From: Pycnococcus provasolii | Lineage: Eukaryota; Chlorophyta; Pseudoscourfieldiophyceae; Pseudoscourfieldiales; Pycnococcaceae | Assembly: GCA_938743325.2 (NCBI GenBank) | Contig: OW568871.1 | Span: 372,001 to 436,000 of the forward strand | Length of the DNA stretch: 64,000 nucleotides | Direction of reading: 5' to 3' | Shown here: piece by piece, positions 47,901 through 56,421 of the stretch | Numbering within the stretch: position 1 is the stretch's first letter | How the letters are laid out: every line of letters begins with the position of its first letter | The notes under the pieces: generated by a model | What the model was told of the DNA's origin: nothing | The model's database searches: none | The model's input: the letters and a program-made list of their open reading frames with translations, nothing else | Made by a program: the position numbers and the translations under genes

Positions 47901-47972
47901 TGACGCGGTGGACGTCACCTGCGTGTTGTTCAACGGGCAGCGGAATCCAGCGGCTGGCGGAGGAGACGCCAT
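44941..47972 (-). CDS. ABCG-family ABC transporter (plant ABCG24/28-like layout)
   Basis: Three exons (47972-47762, 47688-45092, 45015-44941) give 960 aa. Exon 1 encodes a Cys-containing lumenal N-terminus (MASPPPAAGFRCPLNN, CKKCLDDLYVPFA). A lone helix at about 185-230 (AAVAAIAASAVLALILTAFR) precedes the ABC domain: Walker A GQSGAGKS near 360, signature VSGGERRR, Walker B LVLLADEPTSGLD. Six C-terminal membrane helices follow. This order, N-terminal ectodomain, one helix, ABC, then TMD, matches plant ABCG24/28-type half transporters. Splicing of the last intron replaces a premature end with AWLWHISTAYWFVPM, completing the final helix. Both introns are nearly the same sequence. The substrate is unknown; its position beside the His-rich pair is suggestive only. 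Confidence 0.88.
45016..45091 (-). other. introner-type intron, copy 2 (76 bp)
   Basis: It starts GTAAGCCTACCTCTAACCAT and ends AATAATACAG, phase 0. CACTAAC is a good branch point. Over the first 58 bases it differs from the intron at 47689-47761 at about seven positions, mostly transitions. Confidence 0.88.
47689..47761 (-). other. introner-type intron, copy 1 (73 bp)
   Basis: It starts GTAAGCCTACCTCTAATCAT and ends AACAAAACAG, phase 1, with CACTAAT as branch-point candidate. Removing it joins exon 1 in frame to the 873-codon main exon. Confidence 0.88.
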
Positions 47973-48206
47973 GGAAAATCTGGCGAGTGTGATTTTTGTA
48001 CGGCGAAAACTTGGCGAAAAGCAGGATTCTTTTGATGAGAATTTCAGATTTATGTGAAAGAAGTCCACATCCTTGGACTCTTTCAAAAAACCCTATCCTG
48101 GATTTTTGGGTAAACCTGGATAAACCTGTTTTTTTGGGTAAACCGGTTTGGGTTTGCGGAGATTGTCCGATATCCAAATCCTTGCGTTCCAGGAAGAGAC
48201 TGTAGA

Positions 48207-49124
48207 TTACGTGTCGTCGTCGCTCTTAGCAGCCTCGCCAACGATAACAAGCAGCGGACTCAGGTCAGAGTCATTTTTCTGCGAGTCATCTTTACGATCG
48301 GTGAGCGCTTCACGCATGCGCCCGTCCGCCGCCTCCGCGAGCGTGCCGACCCACCGCGCCTCGTCTGGGGAACTCGCACGCCGTACGCCCATGCACGGCG
48401 TACTGTCGCCGCGCTCAGCGCACAGGCGTCGCGCCAACGACTCCAGCTTGCGCGCGCCCATGTAGATCGCGATGGTATTTGCACCGCGCGATACGGACGT
48501 CCAGTCGACGTCCGCGTGGGCGGATACCACGGACAGGCTTGCGACTTGCCGTCGGGCGCGAGGCGCGGTCAGCGGAACGCCGAGCGATGCGGCGGCTGCG
48601 GATGCCGACGTCACGCCCGCGATGACGCGCCAGCTAAGGCTGTTCGCCTTGCACGCCTCGATTTCGTCTTGCAGACGTCCAAACGTGCTCGGATCTCCGC
48701 CCTTTAGCCTGACAACGCGTTCACCGTCGAGCGCGCGCCTGACAATCTCCTCGCAGATGGCAGACTGCGCCGTCGCCCCCGTTGCGCCGTCCCGCGCGCC
48801 TCTCTTACCCACGTACACTTTCTGTGCATCTTTTGCGGCGTGTTCGTCCATGACCGCCTGACATCCGAGGTCGTCGTATAGGATGGCGTCAGCACTTGCG
48901 AGAGCCGCGGCGGTCGCGATTGTGCACAGCGCCGGGTCGCCAGGACCCGCGCCCGCGAATGTGACTCCTGCGAATTCAACTCCTGATGGTGCTGCTGATG
49001 CCCAAGTGGGGAGGGAGGGACGCCTCCGGGATTGAAAAGAGACACGCAGCGCATGAAGACGTTGTGGGAAAGAACATCTTACAGGTAAGCGCCACAGAGA
49101 GAGAGAGAGAACAGGCGGCGGCAT
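48207..49124 (-). CDS. uroporphyrinogen-III C-methyltransferase (SUMT)
   Basis: The 305-aa protein converts uroporphyrinogen III to precorrin-2 using two SAM, the first step toward siroheme for nitrite and sulfite reductases. Signatures are VTFAGAGPGDPALCTIATAA, AILYDDLGCQAVM, YVGKRGARDGATGATAQSAI, VVRLKGGDPSTFGRLQDEIE, and VIAGVTSASAAAASLGVPLT, then IYMGARKLESLARRL. Residues 1-50 are Arg/Ser/Pro-rich and fit a plastid transit peptide. It is a single-domain SUMT, as in plants (UPM1), not fused to a dehydrogenase. Confidence 0.93.
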   Translation of the reverse strand: MPPPVLSLSLWRLPVRCSFPQRLHALRVSFQSRRRPSLPTWASAAPSGVEFAGVTFAGAGPGDPALCTIATAAALASADAILYDDLGCQAVMDEHAAKDAQKVYVGKRGARDGATGATAQSAICEEIVRRALDGERVVRLKGGDPSTFGRLQDEIEACKANSLSWRVIAGVTSASAAAASLGVPLTAPRARRQVASLSVVSAHADVDWTSVSRGANTIAIYMGARKLESLARRLCAERGDSTPCMGVRRASSPDEARWVGTLAEAADGRMREALTDRKDDSQKNDSDLSPLLVIVGEAAKSDDDT

Positions 49125-49184
49125 GGCATGCGACTAGAAAATGGACAGATATGGATAATAGCCCGAAACGAAGAAGAAGAAGAA

Positions 49185-49250
49185 ACCCCCAAACCAAACC
49201 CCCAAACCAAACCCCCAAATACCAAACCCCCAAACCCAACCCCCAATCAT
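49185..49250. repeat. C-rich AACCCCCAAACC microsatellite in divergent promoter
   Basis: About six degenerate units of AACCCCCAAACC lie between SUMT and the SUI1 protein gene. The complementary strand is G-rich and quadruplex-prone, recalling the G-rich arrays of other promoters here but with a different unit. Confidence 0.7.
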
Positions 49251-49345
49251 AATATTTATTCCGAGCCCTGGAACAATCGAAATGGGGTTTCAAAAGGCCT
49301 CTGTTTTCCCTCCTCTCCCGTTTTCAGACGTAGTTGTTTTGCTTC

Positions 49346-49366
49346 ATGGCGAAACCAAGTAAGTAA
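49346..49366 (+). CDS. six-codon upstream ORF before the SUI1-domain gene
   Basis: ATG GCG AAA CCA AGT AAG TAA encodes MAKPSK and ends 4 bp before the main ATG, in a different frame. If it is in the mRNA, it would require leaky scanning or reinitiation. Alternatively CAAGTAAGTAAG is part of a splice donor. Confidence 0.35.
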   Translation: MAKPSK

Positions 49367-49370
49367 GTAA

Positions 49371-51170
49371 ATGTCCGCTGTCGTCGCAGGTGTCTCGGTG
49401 AACGCCACGAAAGCTGGCGCACTACCCGTCAGCCTCGAGCTGCGCAAAGGACACGCGGTCACGCTCGTCGCGAACGTCGTCGGGGATGCGCGCGCGTTAT
49501 TAAATTACCTGCAAGAGAACATCGGATGCGGAGGAACCGTCGCAAACGAAGGCAACGTCATCGAACTGCAGGGAAGACACGAGGAACCTGTCAAAAAACT
49601 TCTGCTTGATGCGCACGTTGCCAAGGGAGTTGCTGGCACAGGCAAAAAGGCGCTCGCGAAGAAAAAGCTGCAAGAGCAGCAGCAGAAAAAGGTGCAGCAG
49701 CAAAACGAGCCGTCGGAAAAGAAAGAGCGTCTTAAGCCGAGAAGGGAAAAGAGGCCTGCAGCGCAGGCGTGCCTCATCGTCGACAATGCCACGCCTTCTC
49801 TAAGAACGCCGCCGCCGAAGCGAAAACGCACGCACAAGGAGCGGTACGATGCTTTCGTCAACATGATGACCGAACGTTGGCCGTACTGGTCTCGTGAGCC
49901 ATCGGAATTGCCGGCAATCTACGGCATGATCACGGACGACGAGGGGGCGACGGCGACGGCAACACTTGGTGCAGCAATCCTTGAGGCAAAACCTGGCGAA
50001 GTGCTCAGCGCAGGAGGGGAGGAGGCGCTCGAAGACCCCTTGAGCACATTCTCCGTGACTGACGGCGCGAATCGAAGAGAACGGTTGGCTGCGGCAAAGG
50101 CAAAAGCAATCGCGCCAAAGCCTGCACAACCTGTTCAACCTGTGGCCACACCCATTGCATGGACAGCCAAGGCGCCTGCCGCCTCAACAAGCAGCGGCAG
50201 CTACGCGTTTGCGGCCGCACCATCGGCATCGGCATCGCACGATGTGTACGACAATGCCCCACAACGATCACGAAACCGTCTCGGTCAAATGTTCGATCCG
50301 CGCCGCACGGCCGTGCGCTCGCAAATCCATCGATCTGCAAGAGGTGGCGATCGGCGTGGTGGTGGTGGTGGTGGTGGTGGTGGCCGCGTGTTTGTAAAGC
50401 AGCGGCACAGAGGTGGTTCGGCTGGTCGGGCGGCACGTTGGGGGGGAGACGACGACGACGATGGCGGAAGTGACGACGATGGACCATCGATGATAGGTTC
50501 CGCTGTGGATTGGTTTCATCGCGATGGCGACGAAGACGAGGAACATCGAGAGGAGGAGCATGAGAAGCACACGCTTGACTCATGGTTCACGGCGCGAGCG
50601 CCATTGCCAGATCGTCGTCGTATCGAGGAACAACCCATACATGCATTCGCAGCTTCGAGCATTCACTCGTACGAACCAGCTGCACGTCACAACAACGCGG
50701 ATGGTGAGCGGCAGCGAGTCTTACCTCATCTCTTTCAACCGGCTGAACTGAGCGAGGAGGAGGCGCTGGCAATGGCGCTTGCTATGTCGGCAAGAGAGGA
50801 CGAAAGGCATTCGTCCGATTACGACGACGACGACGGCGACGACGATGACTACTACGACGATGACGACGGTACACTGCGACAGCAGGAGCACGCATCGGCG
50901 TTACCTCAGGACGATGAGGAGGCACAGCAGCTCGCCGCAGCTCTTGAGGCGAGTCGCCTGGACACGTCCGCCGCCGCCCCGCGCGTACAGGAGGAGGAGG
51001 AGGAGCAGCTCGCGGCGGCTCTTGAGGCGAGCCTTCGCGATGCGCCCGCGCCCGTCGTCGCGACTTGGTCTTGTCCCGCGTGCACGTTAGAGAATGCATT
51101 GAACGTGGACTGTTGCGATTTGTGCGGCGGTCCATCTCCAAGAATCGTACAGCTAGCTTCGGAGACATGA
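49371..51170 (+). CDS. SUI1/eIF1-like domain fused to three UIMs and a RanBP2/NZF zinc finger
   Basis: The 599-aa protein starts at 49371 after stops in frame. Residues about 17-85 resemble the SUI1 fold of eIF1/DENR: VSLELRKGHAVTLVANVV, LLNYLQENIGCGGTVANEG, NVIELQGRHEEPVKKLLL. A basic helix follows (KKLQEQQQKKVQQQ) and then a globular part (HKERYDAFVNMMTERWPYWS). A Gly-rich and an acidic disordered stretch come next. Three ubiquitin-interacting motifs follow near 460 (EEEALAMALAMSARE), 515 (EEAQQLAAALEASRLD) and 541 (EEEQLAAALEASLRD); each has the Ala and Ser of the UIM consensus. The C-terminus is a zinc finger at about 566-590 (WSCPACTLENALNVDCCDLC). I know no named protein with this order. 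Roles at ubiquitinated ribosomes or initiation complexes are inferred. Confidence 0.82.
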   Translation: MSAVVAGVSVNATKAGALPVSLELRKGHAVTLVANVVGDARALLNYLQENIGCGGTVANEGNVIELQGRHEEPVKKLLLDAHVAKGVAGTGKKALAKKKLQEQQQKKVQQQNEPSEKKERLKPRREKRPAAQACLIVDNATPSLRTPPPKRKRTHKERYDAFVNMMTERWPYWSREPSELPAIYGMITDDEGATATATLGAAILEAKPGEVLSAGGEEALEDPLSTFSVTDGANRRERLAAAKAKAIAPKPAQPVQPVATPIAWTAKAPAASTSSGSYAFAAAPSASASHDVYDNAPQRSRNRLGQMFDPRRTAVRSQIHRSARGGDRRGGGGGGGGGRVFVKQRHRGGSAGRAARWGGDDDDDGGSDDDGPSMIGSAVDWFHRDGDEDEEHREEEHEKHTLDSWFTARAPLPDRRRIEEQPIHAFAASSIHSYEPAARHNNADGERQRVLPHLFQPAELSEEEALAMALAMSAREDERHSSDYDDDDGDDDDYYDDDDGTLRQQEHASALPQDDEEAQQLAAALEASRLDTSAAAPRVQEEEEEQLAAALEASLRDAPAPVVATWSCPACTLENALNVDCCDLCGGPSPRIVQLASET

Positions 51171-51556
51171 AAGGTGCAAAATCATATGTATGTAACACCA
51201 AAACTACAGTACTGTACATACTTAAGGTTACGATAGAGTAAACGCAGATCCTATCTCCACCTAGGAGCTCCGCGTGTGACGTCGTGACGTGCCACCAAGA
51301 GCGACTTGCAAGAGCTCTGAAGAGTTCTGAATGGAATGATTTCGGGGTTTGGGAATGCCTTCGTCCCTATGCAAACCGGTATCCCCCCCGGGCAGTCCCC
51401 CGGGTCCGGTCTTTCAGAGGTGAAGGGCTTTTGTCGCGTCGGCCCCCCCCCCCCCCCCCCTGGCCCCCTGTCGGGTCGGTCTCTCTTCGTCGCCGCCGCC
51501 ACTTGCAACCCCCCCCCCTTGCCGCAGCACTTTTGCTCCAAGCAGCTCTGCTCGAC
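51171..51556. other. 386-bp gap and fibrillarin leader
   Basis: TGTAA at 51191 is a likely poly(A) signal for the SUI1 gene. The fibrillarin frame is open back to 51284, but its translation is Pro/Arg/Leu-rich and unlike the family. Long C runs lie at 51449-51467 and near 51513. Confidence 0.45.
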
Positions 51557-52603
51557 ATGAGGCCGCCAGCAGGACGTGGACGTGGTTCACCTGGTGGTGG
51601 ACGTGGCTTTGGAGGTGGTCGTGGCTCTCCTGGTGGTGGACGTGGCTTTGGAGGTGGTCGTGGCTCACCCGGTGGTGGACGTGGGGGATTTGGTGGTGGT
51701 CGTGGCTCACCCGGTGGTGGACGTGGGGGATTTGGAGGTGGTCGTGGGGGACGTGATGGTGGACGTGGTGGACGTGGTGGAGGTCGTGGTGGACGTGATG
51801 GTGGACGTGGACGTGGTGGAGGTCGTGGGGGACGTGATGGTGGACGTGGTGGAGGACGTGGTGGAATGCGTGGGGGAGCGAAGGTGGTGGTGGAGCCGCA
51901 CCGTCACTCGGGGGTTTTCATTGCGCGAGGCAAGGAAGATGCGCTCGTCACGAAAAACATGGTGCCTGGAGATTCGGTGTACGGAGAAAAGCGCGTGAGC
52001 GTCGAGGCGCCCGCGCTCGAGGGGGCGGAGAACCAGGCGCCGGGAAAGACGGAATACCGTGTCTGGAATCCCTTCCGCTCCAAGCTCGCGGCAGCTGTGC
52101 TCGGCGGAATTGACAACCTTCACATTGGACCGGGCATGAAGGTGCTGTACCTAGGCGCAGCCTCAGGAACGTCCGTCAGCCACGTAAGCGACATTGTCGG
52201 AAAGGACGGGTGCGTCTACGCCGTGGAGTTCAGCCATCGCTCTGGACGCGACCTCGTCAACATGGCGAAGAAGCGCACGAACGTCGTGCCTATCATCGAG
52301 GATGCGCGACACCCGCAGAAGTACCGCATGCTCGTGGGCATGGTGGACGTCATGTTCGCCGACGTGGCGCAGCCGGACCAGGCGCGCATCTTCGCGCTCA
52401 ACGCGTCGTACTTCCTCAAGAATGGGGGAAAGTTCTTGATTTCCATCAAGGCAAACTGCATTGACAGCACCGTTCCGGCGGAGGCTGTTTTCGCACGGGA
52501 GGTGGCGAAACTCAAGGAGGAGAAGTTCAAGCCGCAGGAGCAGCTGACTTTGGAGCCCTACGAAAGGGACCACGCCGTCGTCGTCGGCACGTACCGCCCG
52601 TAG
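51557..52603 (+). CDS. FBL: fibrillarin, box C/D snoRNP 2'-O-methyltransferase
   Basis: The 348-aa protein begins [17 protein letters not shown]. Residues 5-115 are a GAR domain of [13 protein letters not shown] and RGGRDGG repeats. The conserved methyltransferase then reads [106 protein letters not shown], and [18 protein letters not shown]. The catalytic residues K (RSKLAAA), D (VMFADV) and K (ISIKAN) are present. It guides rRNA 2'-O-methylation in the nucleolus. Confidence 0.97.
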   Translation: MRPPAGRGRGSPGGGRGFGGGRGSPGGGRGFGGGRGSPGGGRGGFGGGRGSPGGGRGGFGGGRGGRDGGRGGRGGGRGGRDGGRGRGGGRGGRDGGRGGGRGGMRGGAKVVVEPHRHSGVFIARGKEDALVTKNMVPGDSVYGEKRVSVEAPALEGAENQAPGKTEYRVWNPFRSKLAAAVLGGIDNLHIGPGMKVLYLGAASGTSVSHVSDIVGKDGCVYAVEFSHRSGRDLVNMAKKRTNVVPIIEDARHPQKYRMLVGMVDVMFADVAQPDQARIFALNASYFLKNGGKFLISIKANCIDSTVPAEAVFAREVAKLKEEKFKPQEQLTLEPYERDHAVVVGTYRP

Positions 52604-52735
52604 GATAGGATACGAAATGCAAAGTAAACTAACTGCTAGTAAACTTCTCTTTTTTGTGCCAAAACGAAAACAATGTCACAAGTCCTTATAGGTACTACTT
52701 AATAGTGCGTGTGTCCTGGCAAAACCTTAGCTCGC

Positions 52736-53796
52736 TCACGAAGATTCTTCGTCATCTGGAACGGTGACGGGGGCAATTTGTGGAGGAACGTACTGTGAAC
52801 AAGTTTTGTGTGTGTGTGTGTGTGTGTGCGTATTTGAGCTTATGTTAGTGACTCTGTCATGTATTGCTTCGAATGCCGTCACCATTTGTGAAGCGACATC
52901 CATCAGAAACGAACCAACACAAACAAAAGAAACAAACAAACAAACAAAAAACTCACCTGGCGTTCGTTCTCCCAAACAACCTGTGCCATCATCGTGAGCA
53001 TGCTTCTTGCATCCCTCTCGCTGTTGACGGCACGCTCGAAAGGCACGCGCACGATGGTGTTCTCGACGATTCCGTACGGCGAGAGCGTTCGCACCGCGAC
53101 GTCAAGCCCAAGTCTGTCGACGTCTACAACCTCCGCGTCGTCTCCCGAGGTGACGTTCACCCCCGCGGCACGGCAGAATGCGGCGACGTCGTCCGGGCGC
53201 TGCTCGTTGAAGGTTCTGATGATGTCCTCGGCGCAGTCAAGGAGCGGGTCGCGCTCCGCCTCTGCAAAGGCTGCGGCGTCCACCTCCTCCTGCGGCGATC
53301 CTGCTGCAGAGACGGTGACGCGGTCGACGACTATGCGCAGCATCGTTCCGTTCGCCTTATCGACACGGCGTTTCTTCATGAGTTTGCGCGCCTCCTCGAC
53401 TTCCGCCTCGTCTTCGACGCGCGTGGCGATTCCAACGACGCACGCTTCCTTCCCTCTGGCGTTAGCGTGCAGGCACACTTTCGCGGGCAGCATGTCCGCG
53501 CTAGCGACAGCTCGGCTTGGTTCGACGTCCACGAGCATGGACGCACCGTCGCATACGAATTGGCACGACGCGGCGTTTCCCGCGTCGAGTGCACACAGCA
53601 CACCTTCTGTGACAGATTCGAGCGCGTTACGTGCCCTTGCCGAGGAAGCGATTGGGAGTGGAGCGGAGCCCAAGGACGGTGCAGAGGAAGCGGCAGCAAA
53701 ACAAGCATGTTGACGAGCACGAGCACGAGCACGAGCACGAGAAAGACCAATGGAAAGAGCACGAGGACGACTTAGGGACGTCATCATGGATGCCAT
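52736..53796 (-). CDS. plastid-targeted DUF2470 / split-barrel haem-utilisation-like protein
   Basis: Exons 53796-52957 and 52792-52736 give 298 aa. Residues 1-40 (MASMMTSLSRPRALSIGLSR, then ARARARA repeats) fit a transit peptide. The middle resembles a degenerate FMN-binding split barrel (GVLCALDAGNAASCQFVCDG, PAKVCLHANARGKEACVVGI). The C-terminal domain matches DUF2470: LLDCAEDIIRTFNEQRPDDV, VVDVDRLGLDVAV, VRVPFERAVNSERDARSMLT. Relatives include the plant glutamyl-tRNA-reductase-binding protein and HugZ-like haem proteins, so a tetrapyrrole role is likely but not shown. Exon 2 adds only 18 residues with an acidic end. Confidence 0.78.
52793..52956 (-). other. intron of DUF2470 gene
   Basis: The 164-bp intron is in phase 0: donor CAG|GTGAGT, acceptor TTCACAG|TACGTT. 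CACTAAC lies about 60 nt before the acceptor, with a CA microsatellite between. Confidence 0.85.
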
Positions 53797-54161
53797 CTTA
53801 TTAAAATAAGTGAAGAAGATTACTCCCAATTGGGAGCGGAGAGAACAGAACGAGCGAGGGGAGAAAACTGAAACCTGAGGCGGTTTGGGCGGTGCAAAAA
53901 GTCCTTGAGAATCCAGGATGGATTTCCGAGGATAAGACATACTCTGGGAACACTCTAGGGGGGCGCGGTTAGGGTTAGGGTTAGACGGTTAGGGTTGTAG
54001 TTGGTAGGTAGTTGGGCTAGCTAAGGTTAGAACTAGGGTTACGAAGCTGCTCTCGTGCCAGCCTCCCTCTCTCTCCCTCTCAAAAGGTAAGGGGGACCGT
54101 CCCCTCTCGGCGGCGCCCTGTTCATTTCCATTTTCCCATTCATTCAGCCAAGCCTTTCAAG
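53797..54161. promoter_or_regulatory. divergent promoter of DUF2470 and Fes1 genes
   Basis: The 365-bp region contains TTAGGG words at 53967-53997 (GGTTAGGGTTAGGGTTAGAC, GGTTAGGGTTG), a further CTAAGGTTAG word at about 54019, and a CT-rich leader. No ORF is supported. Confidence 0.5.
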
Positions 54162-55478
54162 ATGTCCGGTGGTGGTGGTGGTGGTTCCCATGTACCTGCG
54201 AATATGGGTCTGTGGTCTTCTTTATTAAAGTGGAGTCTCGCACAGGAGAATACCTCAGGCTCAGGAGAAGAAGCCCCCGAATCGGCTTCGGGTAATGCTT
54301 CTCCTTCTCAGAGATCGGACGATTTACAGTGGCTCAAGGAAGCTTTCTCAAGTGCTCACGTAAGGTCAGACGGGGAGAACTTAAGACTTGTCGCAGATTT
54401 CCTTCGGGGCGCCTCATTCGCACTGGGCGCTTCACTCGACGCAACACTACTCGACGCATCACGTAAACAAATCGAAGAATCGCAAGAATCCGATCACGCA
54501 CAAAGTCCTCCACCACTGTCAGACGAAGTGAAAGAGGCGCTCGCGAGACTTCCTGCCGAAGGAGTCAGAGAAAAACAGGACGTCGCGCTGGAAATGCTCA
54601 CGGACCTGTGCGAAGTGCAGGAAAATGCAAACGACTACCTCACCATACCAGAAGCGCCGCAGCGCCTGCTCTCGCTCTGCGACGTCGCGAGACCCGCGGT
54701 GGAGGAGGGGGGCGAAAGCGTACCGACGCCAGAAACGACGAGGTGCCTTGCACTGGACGCGATAGCAACGAGCTGCCAGAACAACCCGAAGGCGGCGCGA
54801 GGATATCTGCTCGCCGCCGACGCGCCTAAGCGACTTGCGCAGCTCATTTCCGTGAACGTCGCCACGGCGACGCAGCAGGAGGAGGAGGTGCGCGCGAAGC
54901 TCCTGCTCGCGGCGGGAGCCCTTGCGCGGGCCGATGCCGCTTGCCTGACGCGCTTCGTCGCCGCGGACGGCGTGGGCGCGACGACACGCCTTTTGCCAAC
55001 GGTTGGGGCTGGCTCAACCGCCGCGACGGTCGCGCCGCTGCCTCGGCTGAGGATGTGGCGAAAGGCGCTCGCTCTTGTGCACGATGTGCTCGATGCTCTG
55101 TGCTCGGACGAAAACGTCGACAACGCTCGGCAAAATGCTGCATCCGCCGTCGAGCTAGGCCTGCTCGTGCGCGTCACCTGCGTTCTCGACGATCTGCACG
55201 CTCGCGCGTGCGGTCGAGGCGTGGCTTCTGACGACGACGAGGTTGCGCGCGCGTGCACGGCGCAGGTGCTCGAGGCTGCCCTTCGCCTGCTCATGGGAAC
55301 GTGGGCGAAGCACGACGACGTACGCGCAGCTATGGTGAACGAATCGGGCTTGCGGGAAGCGCTCACGCGTTGGCGAGACGCTCTGCAGACTGGTGGCGAG
55401 GCGGCGGCGGTGCCGGAAGGTCTCGTCGCGTCACTAGGATCAGCAGCGGCGGCGACACTCGCTATGATTGAGAGCTGA
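54162..55478 (+). CDS. FES1: Hsp70 nucleotide-exchange factor, Fes1/HspBP1 type
   Basis: The 438-aa protein opens with a Gly run, then the Fes1 signature NMGLWSSLLKWSLAQENTSG and DLQWLKEAFSSAHVRSDGEN. Armadillo-like helices follow: KQDVALEMLTDLCEVQENAN, RCLALDAIATSCQNNPKAAR, AKLLLAAGALARADAACLTR. Fes1/HspBP1 wraps the Hsp70 nucleotide-binding domain and releases ADP. The protein is longer than yeast Fes1 (290 aa) and similar to plant Fes1A. No signal peptide or ER retention signal is seen, so it is likely cytosolic. Confidence 0.88.
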   Translation: MSGGGGGGSHVPANMGLWSSLLKWSLAQENTSGSGEEAPESASGNASPSQRSDDLQWLKEAFSSAHVRSDGENLRLVADFLRGASFALGASLDATLLDASRKQIEESQESDHAQSPPPLSDEVKEALARLPAEGVREKQDVALEMLTDLCEVQENANDYLTIPEAPQRLLSLCDVARPAVEEGGESVPTPETTRCLALDAIATSCQNNPKAARGYLLAADAPKRLAQLISVNVATATQQEEEVRAKLLLAAGALARADAACLTRFVAADGVGATTRLLPTVGAGSTAATVAPLPRLRMWRKALALVHDVLDALCSDENVDNARQNAASAVELGLLVRVTCVLDDLHARACGRGVASDDDEVARACTAQVLEAALRLLMGTWAKHDDVRAAMVNESGLREALTRWRDALQTGGEAAAVPEGLVASLGSAAAATLAMIES

Positions 55479-55550
55479 ATCGAATACCACGAGAAGTTGT
55501 ACGTAATCTTTTAACTTAACAAGAAAAGAAATGTTTTTTGTTTTCACCTT

Positions 55551-56210
55551 TTATATTTGGCCACGTCGCACTGCGTCGTCAATGTCGTCCGCAGTTAGCT
55601 GCCCAGGTAAACGTCGCATGCCTTTGTTGAATACGCTGTATGCGGACATTTCGCCCTCCTTCCTCGTTCCGAGGTTTAAGAAGATGGCTGTGATGAGACT
55701 GACTATGACATACATGGGCGCCACGCTCGGCGCAACTCGCGTGAGGATTGGCCCGCCGGCGAGCCACGCGATGGTCACGCCCTTCCACAATGTGGGCGTG
55801 GTGCGCCACTTGTGCTTGATGAACCACGTCCACGTGTCGAGGTCGTCACCTCCGTCAGCTGCACCCTTGATGGAGTTTGTCGTCGGCGGAGGGTATGGGA
55901 TGGTCATGATTCTTGCGCCGTACGGCAAGTCGCTGATGTGCATACCCTCCTTTTTCTCCTTCTCCGTTTCGTTTCTTGTGTCCGTGTTTCCAATGATGCG
56001 CCTCCCCTTGTACAGCAGCTTGACGCGGTGCGTGTGTATGGATGTCTTGGCGGCGGCTCTGTCGTATAAGCTCCTGGCGTCTCCCGCGCGTTCCGCCGGC
56101 GTGAGGTCGATGGGGCACGTGTGACCGCAGATGGTGACGAGCGTGACCGTGACGGTACCGTCGTGGTCAGGTGGAGGTGTTGCGACGCCGTCATCGTCGT
56201 CGCGTCTCAT
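55551..56210 (-). CDS. ubiquitin-like plus SAYSvFN-domain membrane protein
   Basis: The 219-aa protein has a ubiquitin-like N-terminus (VTLVTICGHTCPIDL, then HTHRVKLLYKGRRIIGN). A Lys/Glu-rich loop follows, then two close hydrophobic segments (TLWKGVTIAWLAGGP and MYVIVSLITAIFLNL). The hallmark SAYSVFNKG sits in GTRKEGEMSAYSVFNKGMRR, followed by LTADDIDDAVRRG. Animal SAYSD1 is an ER protein that recognises UFMylated ribosomes at clogged translocons. Here the added UBL domain could link it to a ubiquitin or UFM1 reader. Domain assignment is firm; function is by analogy. Confidence 0.88.
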   Translation of the reverse strand: MRRDDDDGVATPPPDHDGTVTVTLVTICGHTCPIDLTPAERAGDARSLYDRAAAKTSIHTHRVKLLYKGRRIIGNTDTRNETEKEKKEGMHISDLPYGARIMTIPYPPPTTNSIKGAADGGDDLDTWTWFIKHKWRTTPTLWKGVTIAWLAGGPILTRVAPSVAPMYVIVSLITAIFLNLGTRKEGEMSAYSVFNKGMRRLPGQLTADDIDDAVRRGQI

Positions 56211-56421
56211 TTATCGGCACGTGCGCGTTTCCGAAAAAGAAAAGGTTACAGTACACCCCTCAGAATACTTGCACCTAATGCTTGCGCCCGGAAACGAAAC
56301 CCCTACCCTAAACCCCGAATCGAATCGAAATTCGGCTCATCACGCCAGTTCGTTCGGGTAGATTTATTCTGTACATGCGTGTGTGTGTGTTACAGTACAT
56401 ATTAGTTGGTACGGCGTGTTG

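Noticed and set aside
47715-48086. 123-codon ORF as a separate small gene
   Set aside because: Its end is the intron read-through of the ABCG first exon. The CAG|GTAAG donor and in-frame acceptor join it to the main exon.
52808-52832. GT/CA microsatellites (also near 5368 and 17193) as functional elements
   Set aside because: Two lie inside introns and one in a leader. They look like ordinary simple repeats.
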